From assembly GCF_900182785.1 (NCBI RefSeq), contig NZ_FXTS01000002.1, positions 124,001 through 188,000 on the forward strand: a stretch of 64,000 nucleotides of DNA. Direction: 5' to 3'. Shown here piece by piece: positions 26,220 to 34,231 of the stretch. Within the stretch, counting starts at the first letter, position 1. Every line of letters begins with the position of its first letter. The notes below the pieces were generated by a model. It did no database searches, had not been told where the DNA came from, and was given only the letters and a program-made list of their open reading frames with translations. The stretch comes from Oceanospirillum linum. Lineage in GTDB: Bacteria; Pseudomonadota; Gammaproteobacteria; Pseudomonadales; Halomonadaceae. The position numbers and the translations under genes are program-made.

Positions 26220-29200
26220 TTAAATGTTATTGCGTAACCACTGCAGCGGATGCGGGATCTGCTGACTGTCGATGCGCTTTACTTGGCTGCGGCAGGAGTA
26301 TCCGGTGGCTACCAGTCTGTCTTGTTTATCTTTGTCTGCCACAATGCCAGCCCAGCTCTGACTGTAAATAGTTTTTGATGTTTCAAGATTTGCCGTTTCA
26401 TGACCGAAGGTGCCGGACATGCCACAGCAGCCGCTGGCTTGAAGTGTCAGCTTATAACCCAGTGCTGCATAGACCTGTTGCCACATCTTAATTGTCGCAG
26501 CCGCATTGGTTTTTTCAGTACAGTGGGCCAGCAGGAAGATTTCTTTGCTCTCGGTTTTCTGGGGCTGGTTTTCAGCTTCCTGGGTATCTGCTGCTTTATA
26601 AGCTTCCAGTTGTTGTGTCTGATTGCTGAGCCATTCCTGCAGCAGTAGTACCTCCGGTGCATCACCTTCCGGCAGCGCCTTGGTGTACTCCTGACGATAG
26701 GTGAGGGTCATGGACGGGTCGATACCCACCAGTGGAATACCGGTCTGGTTCAGGGCCCGTAGCATCTCGGCATTATCCGCTGCAGCTCGGCCGAACTGTT
26801 TCATCATGCCGTGTACGTGCAGTGGTTTACCGTTCGGTTTAAATGGTGCGATAAAAACGCGGAAGCCTAATCGGGTCAGCAGATCAAAAATATCCAGTAC
26901 CAGGCGGGTTTCAAAGAAGCTGGTGAAGGCATCCTGCACGATGACCACGGCTTTATCTTTCTGGTCTGCGGGTATGCGGTTCAGGGCTTCCGGCGTTGCC
27001 CAGGAAACACCATAACGGGCCAGCTCTTTGGCGATGTTCTCTTTGCAGATCAGCGGGCTATCCACCATTCCGGCGGTGTTTTTCAGTAAGCTCTTAACCG
27101 GGCCGAACTTCATCGGCAGGTTATACAGCAGCGGCACCTTGGCAAAGTAAGGGATCACGTATTCTAAAGTGCCGACAAAGTAGTCTTTCAGTGGGCGCAG
27201 GTAGCGGCCGTGGTACAGCTCAAGGAACTTGGAGCGAAATTCCGGTACGTTAACCTTGATCGGGCACTGGCCGACACAGGATTTGCAGGCCAGACAGCCC
27301 GCCATCGCCTGATAGACCTCATGGCTGAAGTCTTCGTTCTCTTTGCCACCTTTACGCTTGGCCAGGGTGTTTTTCAGGCGGGGGATAAAGCTACCGACAA
27401 AGCTTGCCCGGCGTACTTCACGTACCTCCTGCTGCAGATCGGCACCGGCTGCTTCCTGCAGGCGCAGCCATTCACGGATCAGGGATGAGCGGCCTTTTGG
27501 CGACTGAGTGCGTTCACGGGTCGCTTTCCAGGAGGGGCACATAGCATCATTCGGGTCATAATTGTAGCAGGCACCGTTACCGTTACAGTACATGGCGGCA
27601 CTGAACTCGTTACGGGTAGCTTCGGTGATCTGACGGTCATGCTGGCCACGGGTGGCGACACCGTCGATCTTTAACAGCCCTTCATCTCTAAGAGCGCCCT
27701 GTATAAATACAGGTTGGGCACCGGACTGTGCCGGAGTCGCAATTTTGCCCGGATTCAGCTGGTTGCGTGGGTCAAAGGCGGCTTTCACTTCCTGGATAAA
27801 GGGATATAGCTCACCGAAAAATTCTGGCGCGTATTCAGAGCGAACACCTTTGCCGTGCTCACCCCAGAGCAGGCCTTTGTATTTCTGGGTCAGTTTCACT
27901 ACGCCATCGGTGATGGTGCGGATCATGCTTTCCTGCGCCGGGTCTTTCATATCGATAGCCGGACGGACGTGCAGTACGCCGGCATCCACATGGCCGAACA
28001 TACCGTAGGCCAGATTATGGCTGTCCAGCAGTTCCCGAAATTCCATAATAAAGTCTGCCAGATTTTCTGGTGGTACGGCGGTATCTTCAACAAAGGGAAT
28101 TGGGCGCTTTTCACCTTCTGCGTTACCCAGTAAACCCACGGCTTTTTTACGCATACCCCAGATCTTACCGATCTCACCGGCCCCCCGGGCGATGGTGTAG
28201 GCAAAACTCTTACCATTACCAGCCTGTTCAGAACCGGCAATCTGGTCGAGATGGGCGGTCAGCTTATCCAACTTGGTGTTCAGCTCCGCTTCATCGTCAC
28301 CGGTGTACTCCACAAGGTTGATACCGGCGATAGTTTTGCCGTCTTTACCTTCAGGAAAGTAATCGCGCACGGTATCCCAGACGATATCGCCCATGGCCAG
28401 GTTCAGTACCTTGGAGTCCACGGTTTCGATGGAGGTGGGGTTCCAGTCCATCAGGTCTTTAGCATCACGCAGGGCATCGCTGAAGCTGGCGTATTGAATA
28501 TTCACCAGAGCTGAGTATTTCGGGATTTTCAGTACATTCAGCTTGGCTTCGGTGATAAAGGCGAGGCTGCCTTCGGCACCACACAGCAGTGCATTCAGGT
28601 TGAACTGGCCGTTGCCATCGCGGATATGAGCCAGATCGTAACCGGTCAGGCAGCGGTTCAGTTTCGGGAACTTAGCCTCGATCAACTCCGCCTGCTCGCT
28701 GAAGATCTGATCCGCTAAGCGGTGCACGTCACCGACACGATCTTCACGCTGCTTGATCTCTGCCAGTTTTTCATCAGAGATCGGGCCGGAAGTCCACTCG
28801 GTGCCGTCCAGCATGACCGAGGTCAGTTCCAGCACGTGATCACGGGTTTTGCCGTACAGCACGGAGCCCTGACCGCTGGTATCGGTATTGATCATGCCGC
28901 CAATGGTGGCGCGGTTACTGGTGGAGAGTTCCGGTGCGAAAAACAGGCCGTGCTCTTTCAGCGCTTTATTCAGCTGGTCTTTGACGACACCGGTCTGCAC
29001 ACGAACCCAACCCTCCTCTGCATTTATCTCCAGTATCTGGTTCATATGCTTAGAGATATCAACCACTAAGCCGTCGGTCAGCGACTGGCCGTTAGTACCC
29101 GTACCACCACCCCTTGGGCTTAATACAACCTGCTCAAATCCGGGCTGGTTGCTAAGGTGGGTAATTTTGGCGATATCAGCATTGTTTTTAGGATAGAGCA

Positions 29201-29408
29201 CTGCCTGCGGCAGCACCTGATAAATGGAGTTATCCGTGGACAGTACCACACGGTTGGCGTAATCCGGGTTCAGGTCACCCTGAAAACCTGTGGCTTTCAG
29301 TGCTTCGATAAAGCGTAGATATTCATCACGTATCGGAGCCGGTGCATGTTGCGTTAAGTTGGCAGCTGCGTCGGTATATAAAGCGGTGTCGGCCAGTTGC
29401 TTAATCAT
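26220..29408 (-). CDS. ydiJ: FAD-linked oxidase with iron-sulphur domain, YdiJ-like (D-2-hydroxyacid dehydrogenase)
   Basis: A 1062-residue protein resembling E. coli YdiJ (1018), which oxidises D-2-hydroxyglutarate. The N-terminal FAD-binding domain has PRGGGTGTNGQSLTDGLVVD (about 98-117). The linked oxidase C-terminal domain follows (GMFGHVDAGVLHVRP, and LNPGKIATP near 555). The iron-sulphur part has CNGNGACYNYDPNDAMCPSW and CLACKSCVGQCPIKVN, and the CCG-type motif CCGMSGTFGHE is near the C-terminus. It is probably a respiratory dehydrogenase feeding quinone. It is transcribed alone. D-lactate is the main alternative substrate. Confidence 0.88.
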   Translation of the reverse strand: MIKQLADTALYTDAAANLTQHAPAPIRDEYLRFIEALKATGFQGDLNPDYANRVVLSTDNSIYQVLPQAVLYPKNNADIAKITHLSNQPGFEQVVLSPRGGGTGTNGQSLTDGLVVDISKHMNQILEINAEEGWVRVQTGVVKDQLNKALKEHGLFFAPELSTSNRATIGGMINTDTSGQGSVLYGKTRDHVLELTSVMLDGTEWTSGPISDEKLAEIKQREDRVGDVHRLADQIFSEQAELIEAKFPKLNRCLTGYDLAHIRDGNGQFNLNALLCGAEGSLAFITEAKLNVLKIPKYSALVNIQYASFSDALRDAKDLMDWNPTSIETVDSKVLNLAMGDIVWDTVRDYFPEGKDGKTIAGINLVEYTGDDEAELNTKLDKLTAHLDQIAGSEQAGNGKSFAYTIARGAGEIGKIWGMRKKAVGLLGNAEGEKRPIPFVEDTAVPPENLADFIMEFRELLDSHNLAYGMFGHVDAGVLHVRPAIDMKDPAQESMIRTITDGVVKLTQKYKGLLWGEHGKGVRSEYAPEFFGELYPFIQEVKAAFDPRNQLNPGKIATPAQSGAQPVFIQGALRDEGLLKIDGVATRGQHDRQITEATRNEFSAAMYCNGNGACYNYDPNDAMCPSWKATRERTQSPKGRSSLIREWLRLQEAAGADLQQEVREVRRASFVGSFIPRLKNTLAKRKGGKENEDFSHEVYQAMAGCLACKSCVGQCPIKVNVPEFRSKFLELYHGRYLRPLKDYFVGTLEYVIPYFAKVPLLYNLPMKFGPVKSLLKNTAGMVDSPLICKENIAKELARYGVSWATPEALNRIPADQKDKAVVIVQDAFTSFFETRLVLDIFDLLTRLGFRVFIAPFKPNGKPLHVHGMMKQFGRAAADNAEMLRALNQTGIPLVGIDPSMTLTYRQEYTKALPEGDAPEVLLLQEWLSNQTQQLEAYKAADTQEAENQPQKTESKEIFLLAHCTEKTNAAATIKMWQQVYAALGYKLTLQASGCCGMSGTFGHETANLETSKTIYSQSWAGIVADKDKQDRLVATGYSCRSQVKRIDSQQIPHPLQWLRNNI

Positions 29409-29754
29409 CGGAATCGGGTGCCTTTCTGAGAACAGTTCGTTTTCGGCGGTGATTCGCCGGGCAGGTTGGAGATGATCGTTAACCTGCGGTATGTCAGGGG
29501 GGCGTGAGAAGGCCAGATTATCAGTGGCTGAGCTATCACTTACCCTGTATTCAAAATGGGCGTCGATTTTATCTTAGTACGACACAATAGTCAGCAAAGG
29601 CCTGCTCAGGTCTTACACTACATTATGCGACTTTGGTATAGGAGGCTATAGAAGATCTCAATCGATTTACGATAGAGAAAATTGAAGTGATCAAAAAATA
29701 GTCAATCTAAGCCTGTATGCCTTTTTTTGTCTGCTTCAGGGAAATTTCCTCAAC

Positions 29755-29789
29755 TTATCCAGAGAGTTATTCACAGCTTTTGTGGGTAA
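29755..29789. other. Cluster of three DnaA-box-like 9-mers in an 816-base gap
   Basis: TTATCCAGA (29755), TTATTCACA (29767) and TGTGGGTAA (29781, reverse of TTACCCACA) lie within 35 bases. The middle one fits TTATNCACA; the other two differ by one base from TTATCCACA. A+T-rich DNA follows. No origin-linked gene is near. The rest of the gap 29409-30034 shows no convincing gene; open frames at 29797-30027 and 30101-30337 look non-coding. Confidence 0.35.
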
Positions 29790-30034
29790 GTAGCAGATGA
29801 TATTTTTTTGCCAAACGGCATGTGGCCAGTATGTTTTATTTATTGAAAGCCTTATAAATCAATTGATTAGAACGATTTGGGTAATAACTAATACCTCAGT
29901 GCCAAGTCTAAAGCAAGTCCATTTTTTTGGTGAGTTTCTTTCTGTCATAAAAAGAGTGCAAAACTGTCATTGTACGAGGATGTCAAGTGGTTTTCTGGGG
30001 ATAAAGTGCTTTATTTGGCATCGTTAAGGCAGGT

Positions 30035-30064
30035 TTGCAAGACTGGGTTCAGGTTTTGAATAAT
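30035..30064 (+). promoter_or_regulatory. Sigma-70-type promoter of a candidate small RNA
   Basis: TTGCAA (30035-30040) and AATAAT (30059-30064) are separated by 18 bases. The -10 has one mismatch and the -35 two. Transcription would start near 30071. Confidence 0.4.
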
Positions 30065-30070
30065 GGAAAA

Positions 30071-30203
30071 TTTTTGAGATCTGCAAGAACTTTTTGATGG
30101 ATGAGGGTTCTTAATCAGTGCCAATCTTGCGTAAAGCAAGTTGATCTGATGACTTTCGTCACACTCATCAACCTTTTGGGAGCCTTTGGGCTCCCTTTTT
30201 TTC
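30071..30203 (+). ncRNA. Candidate small RNA convergent with glpD
   Basis: A predicted transcript of about 133 bases between the promoter above and an intrinsic terminator. It contains a small hairpin, CTTGC-GTAAA-GCAAG (about 30126-30140), and a single-stranded A/U- and C-rich stretch before the terminator, as in Hfq-binding RNAs. Both flanking genes are on the other strand, so the terminator has no other owner. The 3' end lies 22 bases beyond the end of glpD, so antisense action on the glpD 3' end is possible. No known family is recognised. Confidence 0.5.
30178..30202 (+). terminator. Rho-independent terminator of the candidate small RNA
   Basis: GGGAGCC (30178-30184) pairs with GGCTCCC (30189-30195), with a 4-base loop and seven T at 30196-30202. 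The - strand has no T run, so it does not serve glpD. Confidence 0.85.
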
Positions 30204-30224
30204 TGAACTCAAATGCCTGTCAGG

Positions 30225-31832
30225 CTACTTATAATCAGGTTGCTGGTATAAGTTGCGGTACGTTTGCTGATAGCGCAGCCATTCGTCTTCAAATGTTGTG
30301 TCATCCCAGTGCATATACTTTTGACATAATGTTTTAAGTTCATCTTTCATACTGGTGCCGCCATCCGCGTATAAAAGGCCGATTCTGGTGCGGCGGAGCA
30401 GTAAGTCATCCAAATGCTTTACCGCCAGATGGGCCAGTGCCCAGTGCAGTTCTGCTTTATAATACGGGGTTGCAGCCACCTTTTGCTCAGCCGGTATCAT
30501 TTTGTTAAGAGGCAGGACATCTGCGCCATACATCTGGTGCAAAGCTTCCGGTATGAGTAAAAACTCACCCTGGTTATGACTGTTTGCACCAAGATCAGGC
30601 CAGGGCTTAGCCACCGGGGTCTGTGGGCGGAATGTCAGCTGATCAATGGCATCTTCGGCCATTTTCTGGAAAGTCGTAAGTTTCCCACCGCATAGATATA
30701 GCTGCCCATCCTGCCACCAGAGTTTATGCTCCCGGCGTTCATCAGACGGTGCTTTGTGTTCAGGGTTGCTATCGGGTTCTGAAAGCACAGGCCGAACACC
30801 AGACCAGACGCTCAGGCAATCTTTGGGAGTCAGCTTGCTGGCAGGAAAATAGTGATTGATCGCCTTAAACAGATAATCCTGTTCTTGTTGCTGCATTCTG
30901 ATCGGCTCATCCATGTGCTCTTTGTGATCAAGGTCCGTGGTGCCAACCAGTGAGTGGCCCAGCCATGGAAGGGCAAACATGAGTCGACTGTCATCGGGAT
31001 GGACCAGACAGACCCCCTTTTCTAATGGCAGTCGCTTTTGGGAAAATAAAAGATGGCTACCGCGTAGTGGCCGGATTTTTACCGGATCGTCATGGGGATC
31101 CGACGGGTGGGCGCGGGGAGATTGCGTCCAGGCTCCGGTAGCATGAATGACTTGTCGGGCGGAAAGGCTGAGCATGGGGTGATCTTCAGGGGAGATATCA
31201 ATCTGAAATCCGCCAGACTGGTTACCCGACTCAAGCAGCTGGATCCGGTCTACCTTACAGTAATTGAAAGCTTTGCCACCATACTGTGCCGCTTCAAGTA
31301 AAACTCTGAGTGTCAGGCGGGCATCATCTGTGATGGCATCTTTAAATTGAGTAGCACCATAGCACTGCTGGCTGCGCAGGCTTGGTGCCGCTTTTTGAAT
31401 ATCGGCAGCGCTCAGCCCTTTATGATACTTTTTCCCCGCCAGCAGGTCATAAAGCCACATCAGAGCGCGAAATTTAAAGCGTCCCGGAAGGTGGTTGCGG
31501 TAGTGGGGCATGACCAGTGGCAGATGTTCAACCAAACCTGGTAATTGCTGGCACAGATGTTCTCTTGCCTGAACGGCATTTCGGGTCAGACTCAGTTGAC
31601 CTGTTGCCAAATAACGGATGCCACCGTGCACCAGTTTGCTGGACTGGCTTGACGAACCGGACGCGAAATCATTCTTTTCCAGGAGTAGCGCCCTGTATCC
31701 TCTGCGGCTGGCCTCGAATAATAAGCCCGCCCCAGATATACCTCCGCCAATAATAATGATATCCCACTCTTTATCCGCCAGATGGTGTAAGGCTTCAGTC
31801 CGCCCTTTTACTAACCAATGTTCTGGAAGCAT
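30225..31832 (-). CDS. glpD: Glycerol-3-phosphate dehydrogenase/oxidase
   Basis: A membrane-associated FAD enzyme that oxidises sn-glycerol 3-phosphate to dihydroxyacetone phosphate and reduces quinone. The 535 residues fit the GlpD family. The FAD Rossmann motif is IIIIGGGISGAGLLFEASRRG (about 25-45), followed by SSSQSSKLVHGGIRYL, a family signature. HLLFSQ, GTTDLDH and LSVWSGVRPV are also typical, and LCGGKLTTFQKMAEDAID marks the second FAD contact. No glycerol kinase or facilitator gene is near. The gene could be co-transcribed with the upstream binding-protein gene (116-base gap). Confidence 0.9.
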   Translation of the reverse strand: MLPEHWLVKGRTEALHHLADKEWDIIIIGGGISGAGLLFEASRRGYRALLLEKNDFASGSSSQSSKLVHGGIRYLATGQLSLTRNAVQAREHLCQQLPGLVEHLPLVMPHYRNHLPGRFKFRALMWLYDLLAGKKYHKGLSAADIQKAAPSLRSQQCYGATQFKDAITDDARLTLRVLLEAAQYGGKAFNYCKVDRIQLLESGNQSGGFQIDISPEDHPMLSLSARQVIHATGAWTQSPRAHPSDPHDDPVKIRPLRGSHLLFSQKRLPLEKGVCLVHPDDSRLMFALPWLGHSLVGTTDLDHKEHMDEPIRMQQQEQDYLFKAINHYFPASKLTPKDCLSVWSGVRPVLSEPDSNPEHKAPSDERREHKLWWQDGQLYLCGGKLTTFQKMAEDAIDQLTFRPQTPVAKPWPDLGANSHNQGEFLLIPEALHQMYGADVLPLNKMIPAEQKVAATPYYKAELHWALAHLAVKHLDDLLLRRTRIGLLYADGGTSMKDELKTLCQKYMHWDDTTFEDEWLRYQQTYRNLYQQPDYK

Positions 31833-31948
31833 AAATAGAACTCCTTGTATTGACGCTGTTTACTAAATAATCTGACGGTCTTGCTGCTTTGTTACAGAGT
31901 GGCACAGCCTATGTGGACTGGGTAGCGGGTTTTGGTTGTATGTATGTG

Positions 31949-32719
31949 TTAATTTTGTTGAAAAAATAGCGATGAATCAATCTGGTCGGATGAGTCGTAG
32001 CGATCAGTAATAATTTTATTCAGCTCGCCACTCTTTTTGAGACTGCGGATAGCCTGGTTAAACTCATCTCTGACCCTGTATCCCTGGGGTGTGTTTCTGA
32101 AGATAAAAAAAACTGGTTCGCGGCTGATAGGGGTGCTGGGGTTGTAATGAATGTTACTGGCTCCGCTTTGCTCCAGAGCCTTAATACCGGAGTAATGTTC
32201 TACAAGAAATACGTCGATCCTTTTTGCCTGAAGCTTCAGGAAATTTATCTTATCGCTTTTAGCGTACTGAGGGGGGAGCCTGATGTTGTTAAGGATGCTG
32301 CCATAGTTATAGCCTGCAGTGAGGCCTAATGATTTGCCACTCAGTTGAGACAGGTCCGATGGGATGGCCTCTTCCTTACGGACAAAGGCAAAAATTTCTT
32401 TGTAGAATACAGTGTCAGAACGAATGTGCTCTCCTTTGATGCTGGTTTCAAGGCCGGGGAAATAAACCTCTGCCTGCCCGTTCTCGAAATAGAACTGGGC
32501 TCTCTTGGGGGGTTGGAGGGAGAGTTCCAGGTGGTAGTTTGTGAGTTCTTGAATGCGCCTGAGAAGCTGAGAGAAGGCTCCCTGATGTTGAGAGTCGATA
32601 AAGTGAGGTATGTAAAAGCTAACTAAATTCAGGCTGTTTTTCTGGGCGTTGTCTGCAAGGGTGTTGGCGGTGAATACTAGCGCGGCGGTCATGGTTAGTT
32701 TTTGAATAAAATGCTTCAT
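31949..32719 (-). CDS. Periplasmic solute-binding protein, family 3-like
   Basis: 256 residues with a signal peptide (MKHFIQKLTMTAALVFTANTLADNA). The mature part resembles divergent family 3 binding proteins: PPKRAQFYFENGQAEVYFPGLE, LSQLSGKSLGLTAGYNYG, and a C-terminal FNQAIRSLKKSGELNKIITDRYD. No transport partners are near. It resembles the short orphan binding proteins common in this group of marine bacteria, whose ligands are unknown. Confidence 0.82.
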   Translation of the reverse strand: MKHFIQKLTMTAALVFTANTLADNAQKNSLNLVSFYIPHFIDSQHQGAFSQLLRRIQELTNYHLELSLQPPKRAQFYFENGQAEVYFPGLETSIKGEHIRSDTVFYKEIFAFVRKEEAIPSDLSQLSGKSLGLTAGYNYGSILNNIRLPPQYAKSDKINFLKLQAKRIDVFLVEHYSGIKALEQSGASNIHYNPSTPISREPVFFIFRNTPQGYRVRDEFNQAIRSLKKSGELNKIITDRYDSSDQIDSSLFFQQN

Positions 32720-32829
32720 ATCATTGCCAACCTGAGTGAGGGTATGTGGTCAGCCTACCGTCAGGAAAAGTCAAATTAAACCCTTTATATGTAACTGTTT
32801 TGAATTTTCTGGTTTTAGTCTCTATGTGG

Positions 32830-32862
32830 AAAAAAGCGCCCGGGGTCAGGCCCGGGCGCTTT
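32830..32862 (-). terminator. Rho-independent terminator of the 32893-33186 gene
   Basis: AAAGCGCCCGGG pairs with CCCGGGCGCTTT (32833-32844 with 32851-32862) around a 6-base loop. A run of A on the + strand at 32830-32835 gives U on the leftward transcript. Confidence 0.88.
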
Positions 32863-32892
32863 ACTGGGAGCTGTAGACTATGGAAATTTTGG

Positions 32893-33186
32893 TTAATGGC
32901 CGTCGTTACTGCCGTCAACGGATTCCGTTTCAATGCTGATATCGACAATATTGCTGGCCCCGGGGCGTAAGGTAATAATGCCGTATTCAGTCAGGCTGTC
33001 AGCTTCATCTTCAGCGCTGCCAACTTCTAGTGTCAATGAGGGGCCTTGAAGGTGATCCGGAGATAAAAGTAGTGTTGCAGGCAGGCCTTCATCCCATTCC
33101 AGGTGTAGCTCGCTGATATTGTTCAGCTCAATTGTTTCGCCGTCAGCTGTTACAGCGGTTATACGGGGACGTTGATTATTGGGCAC
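32893..33186 (-). CDS. Small acidic hypothetical protein
   Basis: No family is recognised. The GTG at 33186 is chosen because AGGAG lies 7 bases upstream (minus strand) and the preceding codons of the longer frame look non-coding. It gives 97 residues beginning MPNNQRPRITAVTADGETIEL. The protein is rich in Asp and Glu, probably beta-stranded (ELHLEWDEGLPATLLL), has no signal peptide and ends in an acidic tail (SVDGSNDGH). It has its own strong terminator and stands alone, divergent from the marR gene. Confidence 0.65.
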   Translation of the reverse strand: MPNNQRPRITAVTADGETIELNNISELHLEWDEGLPATLLLSPDHLQGPSLTLEVGSAEDEADSLTEYGIITLRPGASNIVDISIETESVDGSNDGH

Positions 33187-33445
33187 GTGGATGCTCCTGT
33201 TTTCTGGAGAGAGGCTATCGGGGATCGGTATCAGACCAAGATATAGAAAGTGTGGAGCATAGCAGATTTTCCAGGCACTGAAATCCTTCAGTTCTAACAC
33301 CTTGTTATGCTGATCGGGTATAGATTTTATGATGAGTTGCTTTGAAGGGAAGATTAATACGACTATAATAAACGCTTCCTGATGCGACCAAAGTCTTACT
33401 TTCGCCTCGAACTAAACTCAGCTGACAATAAGAAACGAGAATTTG

Positions 33446-33964
33446 ATGCAAGCGCCTGAGCATTTTGCAGATAAACCTGAACAGGATTTCAGGGATTCAC
33501 CCGATCAGACTATCAGCTCTTCTTTGCAGCTTGAGCAGTATCTTCCATATCGCTTTAACCAGCTTGCAGATCAGATCAGTAGCAATCTGACTGCGGTCTA
33601 TTCCTCTGAGTTTGGTGTTAGTTTGTCTGAGTGGCGTATTCTGGCCTTGCTGGGTCAGCAGGCTACAATGATCTCCACAGATATCAGCCATCGTACCAAA
33701 ATGGATAAGGCAAAAGTTTCCCGGGCGGTACATAAACTGGGTCAGGAAGGTTGTCTGCATCGTGAGCGGGATGAGCAGGACCACAGAGTAAGTCATCTGA
33801 GCCTCACCCAGGCGGGTATTAAACTCTATAACTCCATTATTCCGAAAGCACTGGAATGGGAGAGTCGTTTGGTGGCTACCTTGGCAGAAGAGGAGCGTGT
33901 GCTACTGCACCGTCTGATGAATAAGCTGGATAGCCAGATGAGAGTGATTGCCGGAGAGAAATGA
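33446..33964 (+). CDS. MarR family transcriptional regulator
   Basis: A 172-residue winged-helix dimer. The core runs from about residue 30: SEWRILALLGQQ, then the recognition helix region TDISHRTKMDKAKVSRAVHKL, and the wing RDEQDHRVSHLSLTQAG with the conserved DxR. The ATG at 33446 is preferred to the TTG just before it. The N-terminal 28 residues are an extra, probably disordered, leader. Target genes are unknown; neither neighbour shows a clear site. Confidence 0.92.
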   Translation: MQAPEHFADKPEQDFRDSPDQTISSSLQLEQYLPYRFNQLADQISSNLTAVYSSEFGVSLSEWRILALLGQQATMISTDISHRTKMDKAKVSRAVHKLGQEGCLHRERDEQDHRVSHLSLTQAGIKLYNSIIPKALEWESRLVATLAEEERVLLHRLMNKLDSQMRVIAGEK

Positions 33965-34231
33965 GCGGAAAATCTGACACGCCTGTTCTCTGAATATACT
34001 TCACTGGTTTATAAGAAAAATGATGTTAACAACGTAGTTTGCACCTGTTTTATGACAGCTTGCAGGCCGTTTGAAGATGAAAGTTTGCCCCAACAGGGAG
34101 CTTGATTTCAGGGGAGTCTGATTTCAGGTAAAGTATGTTATGGTCGCATGGAAAAGCACTATCCAATGTAACCTTTGGTTCTGACTCATTAAATACTCGC
34201 ACGCTAATCTGGAATAAGAATTAGGGAACCC

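Noticed and set aside
29797..30027. 76-codon frame in the ydiJ/glpD gap
   Set aside because: There is no ribosome site, base composition is A+T-rich and it does not resemble any protein.
30101..30337. 78-codon frame overlapping the glpD end
   Set aside because: It crosses the small-RNA terminator and the glpD coding region in the opposite direction.
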